This document shows positions 32,876-40,561 of a DNA stretch of 47,887 nt, piece after piece. This DNA comes from a virus. The DNA is taken from positions 1-47,887 of IMG/VR virus record IMGVR_UViG_3300036760_000293; one strand, 5' to 3'. Each line of letters starts with the position of its first letter. Positions within the stretch are counted from its first letter, which is position 1. The notes under the pieces are model-generated. The model was not told the origin of the DNA. It saw only the letters and a program-made list of their open reading frames with translations, and searched no databases. The translations under genes and the position numbers were made by a program.

Positions 32876-33166
32876 TTAACCTTGTACATAATAACCCCGT
32901 ACCAATTCCGCCTTGGCCAATTCATAGCCGATATAAGCGGCATATTCGGCAGACACATTGATACAATTCTCGTCGATATATCTCATTGCGTTCTTGCAAA
33001 CAGCAGTTGCCGAGCCTTGAAATGATATAAGTGGATTGTTGTCAGTTGACATTATATCCAGCCGTACTTCACCGGTCTCCCGAACATGGACAATCGAAGC
33101 ATAATATCCACTATCATCCTGCCGCCATTCGATGTCTTCGACTTGTCTTAACTCCCATATTGCCAT
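32876..33166 (-). CDS. Hypothetical protein, 96 aa
   Basis: Beta-rich start (AIWELRQVEDIEWRQDDSGY), helical end (EYAAYIGYELAKAELVRGYY). TTAAATG links it to the Asp-rich gene. No family recognised. Confidence 0.6.
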   Translation of the reverse strand: MAIWELRQVEDIEWRQDDSGYYASIVHVRETGEVRLDIMSTDNNPLISFQGSATAVCKNAMRYIDENCINVSAEYAAYIGYELAKAELVRGYYVQG

Positions 33167-33167
33167 T

Positions 33168-33536
33168 TTATTTTACCTCACTTTCATTTTCATTTAGCCA
33201 ATTATTTACATACCGTGCCAAAACTTCGGCACGTTTTACGACATTAAAAGCATAATCTTGAAATGGCAGTTCGTACTTCCAATCCAGATCATGTTCGACA
33301 TCCCCTGGAAAATACTTATATAACAACGCACGCAAGATTTTCGGCGGAATATTTCGAATGGGAAACTTCAGCCAGGTAGCACTTTTTCGCAATTCTATGA
33401 GCAATTCTGTCCATTTTAATTTTCGGGCATTATGCCACCCGGATAATTCCGGCGAGCCTACCGTTTCAATTTCGCAAACAATATGCCCACCTAATTCCTT
33501 AAATATACCTGTTTGTGTCTTTATGTCAATTATCAT
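33168..33536 (-). CDS. Hypothetical protein, 122 aa
   Basis: The chain IIDIKTQTGIFKELGGHIVC, then a helical Lys/Leu part and NIPPKILRALLYKYFPGDVE, shows no known motif. It follows the promoter at 33651-33679 and is one of the first early genes. Confidence 0.6.
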   Translation of the reverse strand: MIIDIKTQTGIFKELGGHIVCEIETVGSPELSGWHNARKLKWTELLIELRKSATWLKFPIRNIPPKILRALLYKYFPGDVEHDLDWKYELPFQDYAFNVVKRAEVLARYVNNWLNENESEVK

Positions 33537-33548
33537 TCTACTTTGCTT

Positions 33549-33632
33549 TCATACCAATGTCAAATAACACCAAAACGCTAAAACCCATATTTCACGCCTA
33601 AATATTATTTGTTTTATTGTTGTCATGGTCAT
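33549..33632 (-). CDS. Possible hydrophobic micro-protein, 27 aa
   Basis: ATG at 33632, about 20 bases after the promoter at 33651-33679, opens a short chain TMTTIKQIIFRREIWVLAFW ending in a hydrophobic stretch. Plain leader sequence is the alternative. Confidence 0.3.
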   Translation of the reverse strand: MTMTTIKQIIFRREIWVLAFWCYLTLV

Positions 33633-33650
33633 ATTTCTCATTCTCTATAT

Positions 33651-33679
33651 ACTATAACAAATCCTGTTTACTTTGTCAA
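33651..33679 (-). promoter_or_regulatory. Sigma70-type promoter, leftward
   Basis: TTGACA (33679-33674), 17-base spacer, TATAGT (33656-33651). It lies just below the hairpin repeat at 33692-33741 and drives the early gene at 33536 and those after it. Confidence 0.75.
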
Positions 33680-33691
33680 GTGAAATTTCGC

Positions 33692-33741
33692 TAAAACCCA
33701 TAAATCTATACTGTATTGCTACAGTATAGTGTTGTAGATTT
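33692..33741 (-). repeat. Hairpin repeat, copy 2
   Basis: Arms 33706-33715 and 33720-33729 form a perfect 10-bp stem with a 4-base loop (GCAA on the minus strand, a GNRA-type tetraloop). It shares flanks with the copy at 32506-32562. Sits between the first leftward gene and the promoter at 33651. Confidence 0.75.
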
Positions 33742-33743
33742 AA

Positions 33744-33956
33744 TTAATCAGAAGACAAACTACTTCCACAACCAGACAACCGAGCTATTTCCTCATGGGT
33801 AGTAATTTTAAGTTTATAGTGTGTAGATAACCATAAACGCAAGGAAACAGCATCGACCCGGGCAAGACAATCCACAAATTTTCGTATTGCTTCTTCTTCA
33901 TAGCCTGCACTAATCGGAACAACGTAACTGCATTCGAATCTATATTCGTTCGACAT
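33744..33956 (-). CDS. First leftward early protein, 70 aa
   Basis: The chain SNEYRFECSYVVPISAGYEE, then a helical part and LKITTHEEIARLSGCGSS, has no clear domain. It is the first gene after the leftward promoter at 34009, so a regulatory or takeover role is possible. Ribosome site GAAAGGATAAAATA. Confidence 0.6.
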   Translation of the reverse strand: MSNEYRFECSYVVPISAGYEEEAIRKFVDCLARVDAVSLRLWLSTHYKLKITTHEEIARLSGCGSSLSSD

Positions 33957-34008
33957 TATTTTATCCTTTCAAATCAAAAGTACATTAAATATCTCTTAAA
34001 CTATACAA

Positions 34009-34037
34009 ATTATACTATATTATCGTGCGAAATGCAA
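34009..34037 (-). promoter_or_regulatory. Leftward early promoter
   Basis: TTGCAT (34037-34032), 17-base spacer, TATAAT (34014-34009). It precedes the 70-aa early gene and opens the leftward arm. Confidence 0.7.
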
Positions 34038-34169
34038 ACAAAATATCGTAAATATCTAAAAATAGTTAAAATAGTTATAACTTCATATACACAATAGACT
34101 TATACTCTATCTTCAATGTATAAATATGGTATGACTACGACTGTAATCGATATTTCGAAAACATTTCTC

Positions 34170-34197
34170 TTGACATTCGAATTCGATACTGTAGAAT
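34170..34197 (+). promoter_or_regulatory. Rightward promoter overlapped by TTCGA boxes
   Basis: TTGACA (34170-34175), 16-base spacer, TAGAAT (34192-34197). The spacer contains two TTCGA boxes and the start site would fall beside the box at 34201. The phased array then continues downstream, so the promoter looks controlled by whatever binds the boxes. Confidence 0.65.
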
Positions 34198-34300
34198 ATA
34201 TTCGACAACTGTAGAGAGCATTCGACAATAATAGGGAATGTTCGACACGTGTCGAATATGTTCGACAATAATAAAACCTATTCGATAGTTGTGGCACTTT
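34182..34300. promoter_or_regulatory. Phased TTCGA operator-like array
   Basis: TTCGA begins at 34182, 34201, 34221, 34241, 34261 and 34281, spacings 19, 20, 20, 20 and 20 bp. Units alternate: dyads such as TTCGACACGTGTCGAA (34241) and TTCGATACTGTAGAA (34182), and single boxes TTCGACAATAATA (34221, 34261). Twenty-bp spacing places the sites on one DNA face, as in repressor or iteron arrays. The binding protein is unknown. Confidence 0.75.
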
Positions 34301-34346
34301 GATAAGTTAACCGCGGAAATATGAAAAGCCTGGCCGGGGCGATAAT

Positions 34347-34564
34347 GTAATACTTACCTATGACAGTTGTAATACGAAGAAACAAAATGCAAATAGAAAA
34401 TATGATAAATCTTCGTGCCCTGCTTAATAAGAACGGGTACTAAATAGGAATGACTACTATTAAGCAATACGGCTTACGCCTGGCCTAACCTATGACAGTT
34501 GTAATACTTATCAACCTATGACAAATGTAATACTTATCAACCTATGACAGTTGTAATACTTTGC
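34347..34564. repeat. 26-bp direct repeats (CCTATGACAGTTGTAATAC)
   Basis: Three tandem copies start at 34487, 34513 and 34539 with 26-bp period, each AACCTATGACAGTTGTAATA plus CTTATC (the middle has AAATG for AGTTG; the third ends CTTTGC). A part copy (TGTAATACTTA) plus a full core lies at 34347-34375. Such iterons typify phage origins. Confidence 0.8.
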
Positions 34565-34747
34565 ACTGTAGTACTTCATCACGTAGTAGCAGGGGGCCAG
34601 GTACGGCGACGGAAGATAAAGGATGCTAAGGGTGGTATGCTTTTAGAGAAATAATATTAAAACCTGGAAGTGAGAAAGGATATAGTCCTATAATATCTTA
34701 ACTGGATACAAACCTATAATGAATATTGCCAAATTAGGAGACAAGAA

Positions 34748-34804
34748 ATGACAAGAACCGAAAGAATTAGAAATACACAGGGGGTATTTACCTGGTACAT
34801 CTAA
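34748..34804 (+). CDS. Micro-frame, 18 aa
   Basis: ATG at 34748 has TTAGGAGACAAGAA in front and overlaps a ten-codon frame from 34719 (ATGA). The chain is TRTERIRNTQGVFTWYI. It may be a translated leader before the 41-aa gene. Confidence 0.35.
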   Translation: MTRTERIRNTQGVFTWYI

Positions 34805-34817
34805 TTGGGAGGTAATT

Positions 34818-34943
34818 ATGTTCGACACTGGATCGAAAGAAATGGCACGTCTTGTTGTTATGCCTGGAGAAAAAGTAGGGCAGTTTCCGGGTATTATTAC
34901 TAAAGGCAGTATTGAAGTAGTAAAAACAGGAATAACAGGCTAA
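34818..34943 (+). CDS. Small protein, 41 aa
   Basis: ATG at 34818 follows GGGAGGTAATT. The chain FDTGSKEMARLVVMPGEKVG, then FPGIITKGSIEVVKTGITG, is compact and beta-like. It is the first sizeable rightward gene and ends before a terminator. It could be the regulator of the arm, but no DNA-binding motif is seen. Confidence 0.55.
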   Translation: MFDTGSKEMARLVVMPGEKVGQFPGIITKGSIEVVKTGITG

Positions 34944-34946
34944 ACA

Positions 34947-35024
34947 ATGAACTTCGATTATAACATATATTTATCCGGGTGGAGGAGTGTACCCAAAGAC
35001 TGCGGTTGCTCCTCCTGTTTTTAA
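34947..35024 (+). CDS. Possible micro-frame inside the terminator, 25 aa
   Basis: ATG at 34947 opens a frame NFDYNIYLSGWRSVPKDCGC ending SSCF, covering the terminator stem. It might be a leader peptide; evidence is weak. Confidence 0.25.
   Translation: MNFDYNIYLSGWRSVPKDCGCSSCF
34981..35022 (+). terminator. Rho-independent terminator / attenuator before the late genes
   Basis: GGAGGAG (34981-34987) pairs with CTCCTCC (35009-35015); TGTTTTT follows. It stands between the 41-aa gene and the terminase block, so late transcription must read through it. Confidence 0.7.
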
Positions 35025-35038
35025 TTTAGTCTATAATT

Positions 35039-35251
35039 ATGAAACTAAAAGCCATAAAAAACGATTCGAATATCGTGTTTTCAGAATTGAATAAATATAT
35101 GGACAATTTACATTCCGTATTAATGAAAACAAAAGCTATCATAGGTAATGATTTGGCCTCGTGTAAAAGAGATAATTGTACTGCCGGTAAACCATGTACT
35201 ACCTGTAGATCATTAAGAACATTAGATAAAGAAATAGATAGTTTTTTATAA
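35039..35251 (+). CDS. Small protein upstream of terminase, 70 aa
   Basis: Helical start (KLKAIKNDSNIVFSELNKYM) and Cys pairs (SCKRDNCTAGKPCTTCRS). It is three bases from the small terminase gene. Unknown. Confidence 0.6.
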   Translation: MKLKAIKNDSNIVFSELNKYMDNLHSVLMKTKAIIGNDLASCKRDNCTAGKPCTTCRSLRTLDKEIDSFL

Positions 35252-35253
35252 CA

Positions 35254-35928
35254 ATGGCCAGGAAGAAAAAAACAAAGATCGATGAAGTAAAAGAAAAACA
35301 GGTGGAGTATGAAGTAACACCTGTGAAATGGGAAGCCGGTCAGGAGAGAAAAGAACAAGGCTATTGGACTGGTAAGTATAAACCGGAATACGATGATATA
35401 GCGTCGAGACTAATAGCCGTTGGATTTACAGAAAAGAACTTGGCTAATACATTCGGCATTACATCATCTGCATTAAAGGGCTGGAAAAGGAGTTTTCCGA
35501 GTTTTAATAACGCTTGCAGGGGAGGTAAGTTAGGCCAATTAAGGAAGTTAGCCGCAAATAGTATGCTCGAAGCGGTTGGTTATGATTATAAAACCACAAA
35601 GACAAAAACGACCTATGATAGAAATGGAAATGTCGATGGAACTGAGATACAAACTATCGACAATCACCAGGCTGGTAATGCTACACTGGCCATGTTTATT
35701 ATGTGTAATTTGAGTAACCAGTTGCAGTTAGGCGATGAGGATGGATGGAAGAGTAAGCAGAAAGTCGAAGTGGAGAACAAGAACCTATCTATTAACATAA
35801 CTGCGGAATTGGTTGGCGAACAGATTGATAGATTAGCGGGTAAACTATTAAGTAGCAACAACATTAAACAAATAGAGGCCGAGATTATAGAACCCAAAGT
35901 AGTTGAAAAGGAGATACGAAATGAATGA
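35254..35928 (+). CDS. terS: Terminase small subunit, 224 aa
   Basis: After a Lys-rich head, residues 65-95 form a DNA-binding helix-turn-helix (EKNLANTFGITSSALKGWKR; SFNNACRGGK). LRKLAANSMLEAVGYDYKTT resembles the oligomer core, and the Glu/Lys tail binds partners. Located immediately before a zinc-ribbon gene and the large terminase. Size and gene order match small terminase subunits, which choose packaging sites. TGA stop overlaps the next gene. Confidence 0.7.
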   Translation: MARKKKTKIDEVKEKQVEYEVTPVKWEAGQERKEQGYWTGKYKPEYDDIASRLIAVGFTEKNLANTFGITSSALKGWKRSFPSFNNACRGGKLGQLRKLAANSMLEAVGYDYKTTKTKTTYDRNGNVDGTEIQTIDNHQAGNATLAMFIMCNLSNQLQLGDEDGWKSKQKVEVENKNLSINITAELVGEQIDRLAGKLLSSNNIKQIEAEIIEPKVVEKEIRNE

Positions 35929-36178
35929 AGGTTGGATGTGTCCGAGGTGTAAAAAGGTTAATGCACCTGGTGTTGAAAAGTGTGATTGTAAGGAAGATAC
36001 GAATGATTTCGAATCACTAAAAAAACATCTTAAGGAATATGGATATATACCACAAAAACCGATAATTCCTTATATATATTATCCCGACTGGACATATAGA
36101 CCTTTTTGGCCATTTTATCCTGACTGGATATACAGGCCATATTATTATACATCGACAGGTGATATTTGTATTGAATAA
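35921..36178 (+). CDS. Zinc-ribbon, Tyr/Pro-rich protein, 85 aa
   Basis: ATG at 35921 overlaps the small-terminase stop. The head WMCPRCKKVNAPGVEKCDC is a zinc ribbon; the tail has YIYYPDWTYRPFWPFYPDW, a Pro/Tyr/Trp repeat. Odd composition for a terminase neighbour. Function unknown. Confidence 0.55.
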   Translation: MNEGWMCPRCKKVNAPGVEKCDCKEDTNDFESLKKHLKEYGYIPQKPIIPYIYYPDWTYRPFWPFYPDWIYRPYYYTSTGDICIE

Positions 36179-36238
36179 ATGAACGCTGAACAATACAAAA
36201 TTTGTTCTAATTGTCATAGAGAAATTCATTGTACATGA
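36179..36238 (+). CDS. Cys-rich micro-frame before terminase, 19 aa
   Basis: ATG at 36179 gives NAEQYKICSNCHREIHCT with a C-x2-C-x5-C set; its TGA overlaps the terminase ATG. ATGAACGCTGAA at both starts is duplicated, so one start may derive from the other. Confidence 0.4.
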   Translation: MNAEQYKICSNCHREIHCT

Positions 36239-38229
36239 ACGCTGAAAAATTCAAAAAAATAGCAAAAAGTCCGACGGTATTCTTTAATTCTATACCTAAA
36301 GACCCAAGAGAAAACATTGCGTTCAGAAAGGATTTACATGGATTTCTTTGTGATGATAAAAAAGCTACGGCAGAATATTTAGCTTTATGTTTTTTAGACC
36401 CGTGCAGCTTTTTCAACAGTTCTCTTTTTACGTTTAATTCTCAGTTGCAGCATAAACATATTCCTTTTATTTTATGGCCCCACCAAGAGATAGGAGTAAG
36501 AAGTGTAAAAGATGCTATTGAAACCGGGCAGGACAGGTTCTTTAAGAAGTCAAGAAAGCAAGGTGCGACGTATATAAACCTCGGGATACTTTTACTCTAC
36601 TCACTTATCAACCCCGATGAACGCTTTTGTCTTGGGTCGAGAAAAGAGAGCCTGGTTGACGATGGCTCTGAGATTAAGGACGGCCATGTAATTGGGTCGG
36701 AAGAGACTTTGTTCTATAAACTTTTGTACATGTTGAATACTTTGCCCAAATATTTGCAACCTCCTGTTTACAAAAAACACCTATTCATGCAGAGTCTTGC
36801 TAATGGGTCTGCATTTAAGGGCGAGGCAACGAACATTGGTTTCGGTAAAGCATTTAGAAGCAGGGTTACATTGGTAGATGAGGCCGCACAAATTGACCCC
36901 AAGGAGGCCGGGTGGATTATAGAAAACCTGGCTGATACATCTTCCACATCGATATTTAATAGTACAACCGGCCCATGGGGAGCAGCACATCCGTACTCGA
37001 AATTAATGATAGAACATCCTGATAAGGTCATCGAACTAAGTTTTTATGATTCACCCGAACAGGGTGCTGGAAGATACACAAGTCCTGAAGACGGAAAGGT
37101 GATGATAAAAGATGTGGAATATTATAAAAAAAAGTATCCAGGAGCATTTAGGAATATTAACCAGGACATTGTTTATAGTGTGGCTGATTTACCTAATGTG
37201 TTTCCTTTCATTGCTGACGGCAATATTAGCAATTTCGGCTGTGATCGTACGGCTTGGTTAGATACATTTGAAAAAGATAAGGCCGTAACACCACGGGGTA
37301 AAGCACAAAACCTATTGGGTATCGAGAGTGGTTCGACTGATATGTTTTTCCAATTCGGCCTTTTCGATAAACTGAAAGACAAAACAAGGGCACCTTATTA
37401 TTACGGGGACATTAACTATTCGTTCGACAAAGACAGTTATATCTATGAGTCGTGGTTTGAAAATGGTGGCCCCAACAGCATATTATCCTGGTGGTCTGAA
37501 TTAAAAGATGCCCGTCCATTCCAGGGGCATAACTATGTCGTAGGATGTGATATATCGAAAGGTACTGGTACGACTAATTCTGTGGCCGCTGTCCTGGATG
37601 TTAATACGAATGAAATTGTCGGCCTGTTGGTAACACCTTATTTAACTATCACTGATTTCGCCGAGAAGGTCGTTGCATTGTGTGAATGGGTGGGTGGCAA
37701 TGTAACACCTCTTTTAATTTGGGAAGAGAACGGTGCACCTGATTTTCTTAAACGGGTGGATGAATTGGGATATTACAATCTTTATGTAAAAGAGGACAAA
37801 TCAGGACACAAGAATAAAAGTGGAAACAAATACGGGTGGAGAAGTACATCCGGGCCTAATGGTAGTAAGTTGGAAGTTCTTAGCGGTATGGATGCCGCAT
37901 TACACGAAGGATTAAGAGAGAAACCAAGATTCAGCCCGTTAATAATTTACGATGACCAAACTATTAACGAGATGTCGAGTTACGTTTGGTTCGAGGGTAA
38001 GATCGATATAGGACCGGCAGCCGCACAAACAGAATCATCCGGGGCCAAGGCGTCTCATGGTGACAGGGTAATAGCCATTGCAGTTGCCAATCATGGCAAG
38101 AAACAACAGCAACCAGGTACTGGTGTTGAAAGTCACTTCTATTCGGAAAATAGTTGGCAGGCAAGGAAAGAAGCAAAAGAGATGAAAGAAGAAAAACAGG
38201 AGGCTAATGGGAAGAGGTGGTGGAACTAA
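36235..38229 (+). CDS. terL: Terminase large subunit, 664 aa
   Basis: ATPase: deviant Walker A KKSRKQGATY (104-113), lacking the usual GKS/T; its Lys precedes the loop, as in lambda gpA. Walker B TLVDEAAQ (212-219). STTGPWG follows as motif III. Nuclease: GCDISKGTG (Asp), LIWEENGAPDFL (Glu) and SHGDRVIAIA (Asp), an RNase H-like triad. It cuts and pumps DNA into the capsid with the small subunit. Start at 36235 is chosen over TTG 36229. Full length. Confidence 0.85.
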   Translation: MNAEKFKKIAKSPTVFFNSIPKDPRENIAFRKDLHGFLCDDKKATAEYLALCFLDPCSFFNSSLFTFNSQLQHKHIPFILWPHQEIGVRSVKDAIETGQDRFFKKSRKQGATYINLGILLLYSLINPDERFCLGSRKESLVDDGSEIKDGHVIGSEETLFYKLLYMLNTLPKYLQPPVYKKHLFMQSLANGSAFKGEATNIGFGKAFRSRVTLVDEAAQIDPKEAGWIIENLADTSSTSIFNSTTGPWGAAHPYSKLMIEHPDKVIELSFYDSPEQGAGRYTSPEDGKVMIKDVEYYKKKYPGAFRNINQDIVYSVADLPNVFPFIADGNISNFGCDRTAWLDTFEKDKAVTPRGKAQNLLGIESGSTDMFFQFGLFDKLKDKTRAPYYYGDINYSFDKDSYIYESWFENGGPNSILSWWSELKDARPFQGHNYVVGCDISKGTGTTNSVAAVLDVNTNEIVGLLVTPYLTITDFAEKVVALCEWVGGNVTPLLIWEENGAPDFLKRVDELGYYNLYVKEDKSGHKNKSGNKYGWRSTSGPNGSKLEVLSGMDAALHEGLREKPRFSPLIIYDDQTINEMSSYVWFEGKIDIGPAAAQTESSGAKASHGDRVIAIAVANHGKKQQQPGTGVESHFYSENSWQARKEAKEMKEEKQEANGKRWWN

Positions 38230-38423
38230 TGAAATATAAAGCCGGGGATAAGGTTACACACTTTACTGGTGTTTGTGGAATGATAACAAGTGTTTTTTTG
38301 GATACGAAAAATTATTGGTTTGTGTATCTAAAAGATAATAGGGAACTTATGCGGGTAGAAATAAATGAATGTGAGATCGAAGGATACACAGAAGACAATA
38401 AAATAGGATTTGGCAAAAAATAG
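38229..38423 (+). CDS. Small KOW-like protein, 64 aa
   Basis: ATG overlaps the terminase stop (TAATG). The chain KYKAGDKVTHFTGVCGMITS, then NYWFVYLKDNRELMRVE, looks like an SH3-like barrel found in small phage head proteins. Unknown role. Confidence 0.6.
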   Translation: MKYKAGDKVTHFTGVCGMITSVFLDTKNYWFVYLKDNRELMRVEINECEIEGYTEDNKIGFGKK

Positions 38424-38442
38424 GACATAAAAAATTGTGGTA

Positions 38443-38743
38443 AATTAAAAGTGTAGATAGAAAGTAAGAAAGGCAGGTAGTAAGTATGATAGTTAGAGTT
38501 AGTAAACAAAATGGATTCGAATTGTATGATTGTACTAAATTAATTATGCAGGTAACCGGCACGAAAAATAACCCAGGAGGTATAGTTGATTTAGTAGAAT
38601 TTCGTTTATTTGATAACAAAGAAGAATTAGTGACTTTAGAAATCGATGAAAAATCTCAAGTTTACGTTATGAATAATGATGGTCAAACAATAACAAAATA
38701 TTATTCTTAATTAAATAATTACTACTATCTACACTTTTTAATT
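38443..38743. repeat. Inverted repeats flanking the 74-aa gene
   Basis: AATTAAAAGTGTAGATAG (38443-38460) and CTATCTACACTTTTTAATT (38725-38743) are near-perfect inverted repeats, one extra T aside, either side of one gene. They may fold in the transcript or mark a mobile cassette. Confidence 0.7.
38486..38710 (+). CDS. Gene between inverted repeats, 74 aa
   Basis: Chain IVRVSKQNGFELYDCTKLIM, then VDLVEFRLFDNKEELVTLEI, a beta-rich small protein. A+T-rich and flanked by inverted repeats, unlike neighbours. No family recognised; possibly an acquired moron. Confidence 0.55.
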   Translation: MIVRVSKQNGFELYDCTKLIMQVTGTKNNPGGIVDLVEFRLFDNKEELVTLEIDEKSQVYVMNNDGQTITKYYS

Positions 38744-38758
38744 AACAAGGTTTAAAAG

Positions 38759-40561
38759 ATGGTAAATGTTCTCGATGAGAAAGATGTTAAACATAACCGT
38801 GTGGTGAGATACCAGGCCCTTGCAAAAGCGTGGCAGAAAAAATGGGAAGGGGCTTTATATCACTCGCAGAAATTGCAACAACTTTGGATTTCAGGATATT
38901 ATAACAAAGGTTATTCCCGCTGGCATCTTATCAACCTAATGAATCGTGCAGTGTCGGCTGGTATTGCTTATCTTGCAGAAGGGAACCCGAAAGTTCTTAT
39001 CGAGCCGGTTGCCCCGAGTTTAAGATCATATGCCTATGGTATGAGATTGATAACTAATTTCCTGGTTGAGAAATACAATTTTGCAGAAAATGTATTGACC
39101 CCAGGTGCTATAGCATCTTATTTCGGTGCGGCCATAGCCAGGACATTTACCGAGTACGACAGGTGTGTATCGATAGGTAATGAAAAAATAAAAGTTGGTA
39201 CACCTAAAGTTGCTATCATAGAGCCATGTGATTATACCGGGGACCCATCTGTTAAGGTCAGGGCTGATTTTGCCTTCGAAGGTGATTTATACAGGTTACC
39301 CACAGACTATGCCAAGGACTTGTTTGCAAGGAAAGACAAATATGGAAAGCAAATAGCAGATTTCATTACTGCCGATGCAAACCTCGATAGTAAATACAGT
39401 GCAACTGAAATAACATTCAAAGATGGTTATGATTTTAATAAACTTGCATTGGATGAATATAGTACGTTTATAGACATATACAATTACAAAGAAAAAACAA
39501 TAGAAACAATAATGCCAATGGGACATAAGGCTGTTGTCATAAAGACAATTGACAGTAAATTCAACCCATACGATTACCTGGGATATAAATATCCCCCGAA
39601 TTGTCCTATTCCAATTCCTCCTGCGTGGGATATTTACGATCTCGATGAAAATATAAATCTTGTGGCCAAGTCGGAAAGAGAGAAAGCTGAAGCTCATAAA
39701 ACAATCATTGCCGCAGAACCTACCGGCAAGAAGGCCGCTGAAGCAGTATTAAAAGGTAAAAACATGGACGTTATTACCGTAAAAGGAATGGATGGTGTAA
39801 AACAGTTTTCATTCGGTGGGGTCAGCAGCGAAGGACTCAGTTGGATACAATGGGCCGAACAGGAGTTCCAAAAGGCTGGTTCTACTTCCAGTGATATTGT
39901 ATCAGGCAGGGGACCATCATCCGATACTTTGGGACAAGACCAGTTGATATTCTCGAACGCAACCAGGATGATTAACGGGTATTATACCAAGTTTCACAAT
40001 TGGGAGGAGTCCATATTACGCAAATGGGTCAATGTGACTATGGATAATCCTTCTACGTATGTGAAAATACTTAATACAGTTAAAATTCCTGGCTTGGGCG
40101 ATTTCGAATACCCGGTATATTATTCGAAAGCGGATAAGGTTGCAGATTTTTCTCAATTAGTGTTAAAGGTTGTTCCTTATAGTACACAACGAATGACACC
40201 GGAAATGAAGTATCAACGGTTAATTCAATTAATGACCACATGGATAATGCCAACGTTGCAACTCAGGCGTGAGCAAGGAGCCGACATTGATTTACAAATG
40301 GTGGATAGATTGATAGCAGATTACGGCGGTTTCGATGAATTTCCACAGTGGTATAAATCGGCCATTCCACCGGACGGACCTGATGTTAATTATATAATGA
40401 AGACAGAAGGTAATAAATCGAAAAACCCGGGACAACTCAATGACTCAACGGGTGCGTTGGATGTTTCAAGACTTGCCAACTCACAGGGATACGACATGAG
40501 AAATGGTGTGGGAGCAGAACGTAATATTAACCAGGAACAAACTAAAGGGATCACACAATGA
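38759..40561 (+). CDS. Portal protein, 600 aa
   Basis: Place after large terminase and before protease/scaffold, length and helical layout suit a portal. Regions: QQLWISGYYNKGYSRWHLIN, IMPMGHKAVVIKTIDSKFNP, then SWIQWAEQEFQKAGSTSSDI and GRGPSSDTLGQDQLIFSNAT, the typical stem and wing helices. The end is Asn/Gln-rich. Its TGA overlaps the protease ATG. It forms the 12-mer vertex and binds the terminase. Confidence 0.75.
   Translation: MVNVLDEKDVKHNRVVRYQALAKAWQKKWEGALYHSQKLQQLWISGYYNKGYSRWHLINLMNRAVSAGIAYLAEGNPKVLIEPVAPSLRSYAYGMRLITNFLVEKYNFAENVLTPGAIASYFGAAIARTFTEYDRCVSIGNEKIKVGTPKVAIIEPCDYTGDPSVKVRADFAFEGDLYRLPTDYAKDLFARKDKYGKQIADFITADANLDSKYSATEITFKDGYDFNKLALDEYSTFIDIYNYKEKTIETIMPMGHKAVVIKTIDSKFNPYDYLGYKYPPNCPIPIPPAWDIYDLDENINLVAKSEREKAEAHKTIIAAEPTGKKAAEAVLKGKNMDVITVKGMDGVKQFSFGGVSSEGLSWIQWAEQEFQKAGSTSSDIVSGRGPSSDTLGQDQLIFSNATRMINGYYTKFHNWEESILRKWVNVTMDNPSTYVKILNTVKIPGLGDFEYPVYYSKADKVADFSQLVLKVVPYSTQRMTPEMKYQRLIQLMTTWIMPTLQLRREQGADIDLQMVDRLIADYGGFDEFPQWYKSAIPPDGPDVNYIMKTEGNKSKNPGQLNDSTGALDVSRLANSQGYDMRNGVGAERNINQEQTKGITQ

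Larger units (their letters stand above)
33957..34817. promoter_or_regulatory. Divergent control region without large genes
   Basis: About 0.86 kb between the two arms. It holds a leftward promoter (34009-34037), a rightward promoter (34170-34197), a TTCGA array (34182-34300), an 8-bp inverted repeat (34422-34429 with 34458-34465), a 26-bp repeat group (34347-34564) and two tiny frames. The left part is very A+T-rich (AATAGTTAAAATAGTTATAA), fit for DNA melting. It is the best candidate for a replication origin and master switch. Confidence 0.7.

Noticed and set aside
33535-33563. Second promoter (TTGACA-N17-TAGAAT)
   Set aside because: The -10 would overlap the start codon of the gene at 33536, so it is probably chance in A+T-rich DNA.
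34241-34256. parS centromere
   Set aside because: The palindrome has CACGTG but not the rest of the parS consensus, and there is no ParA or ParB gene.
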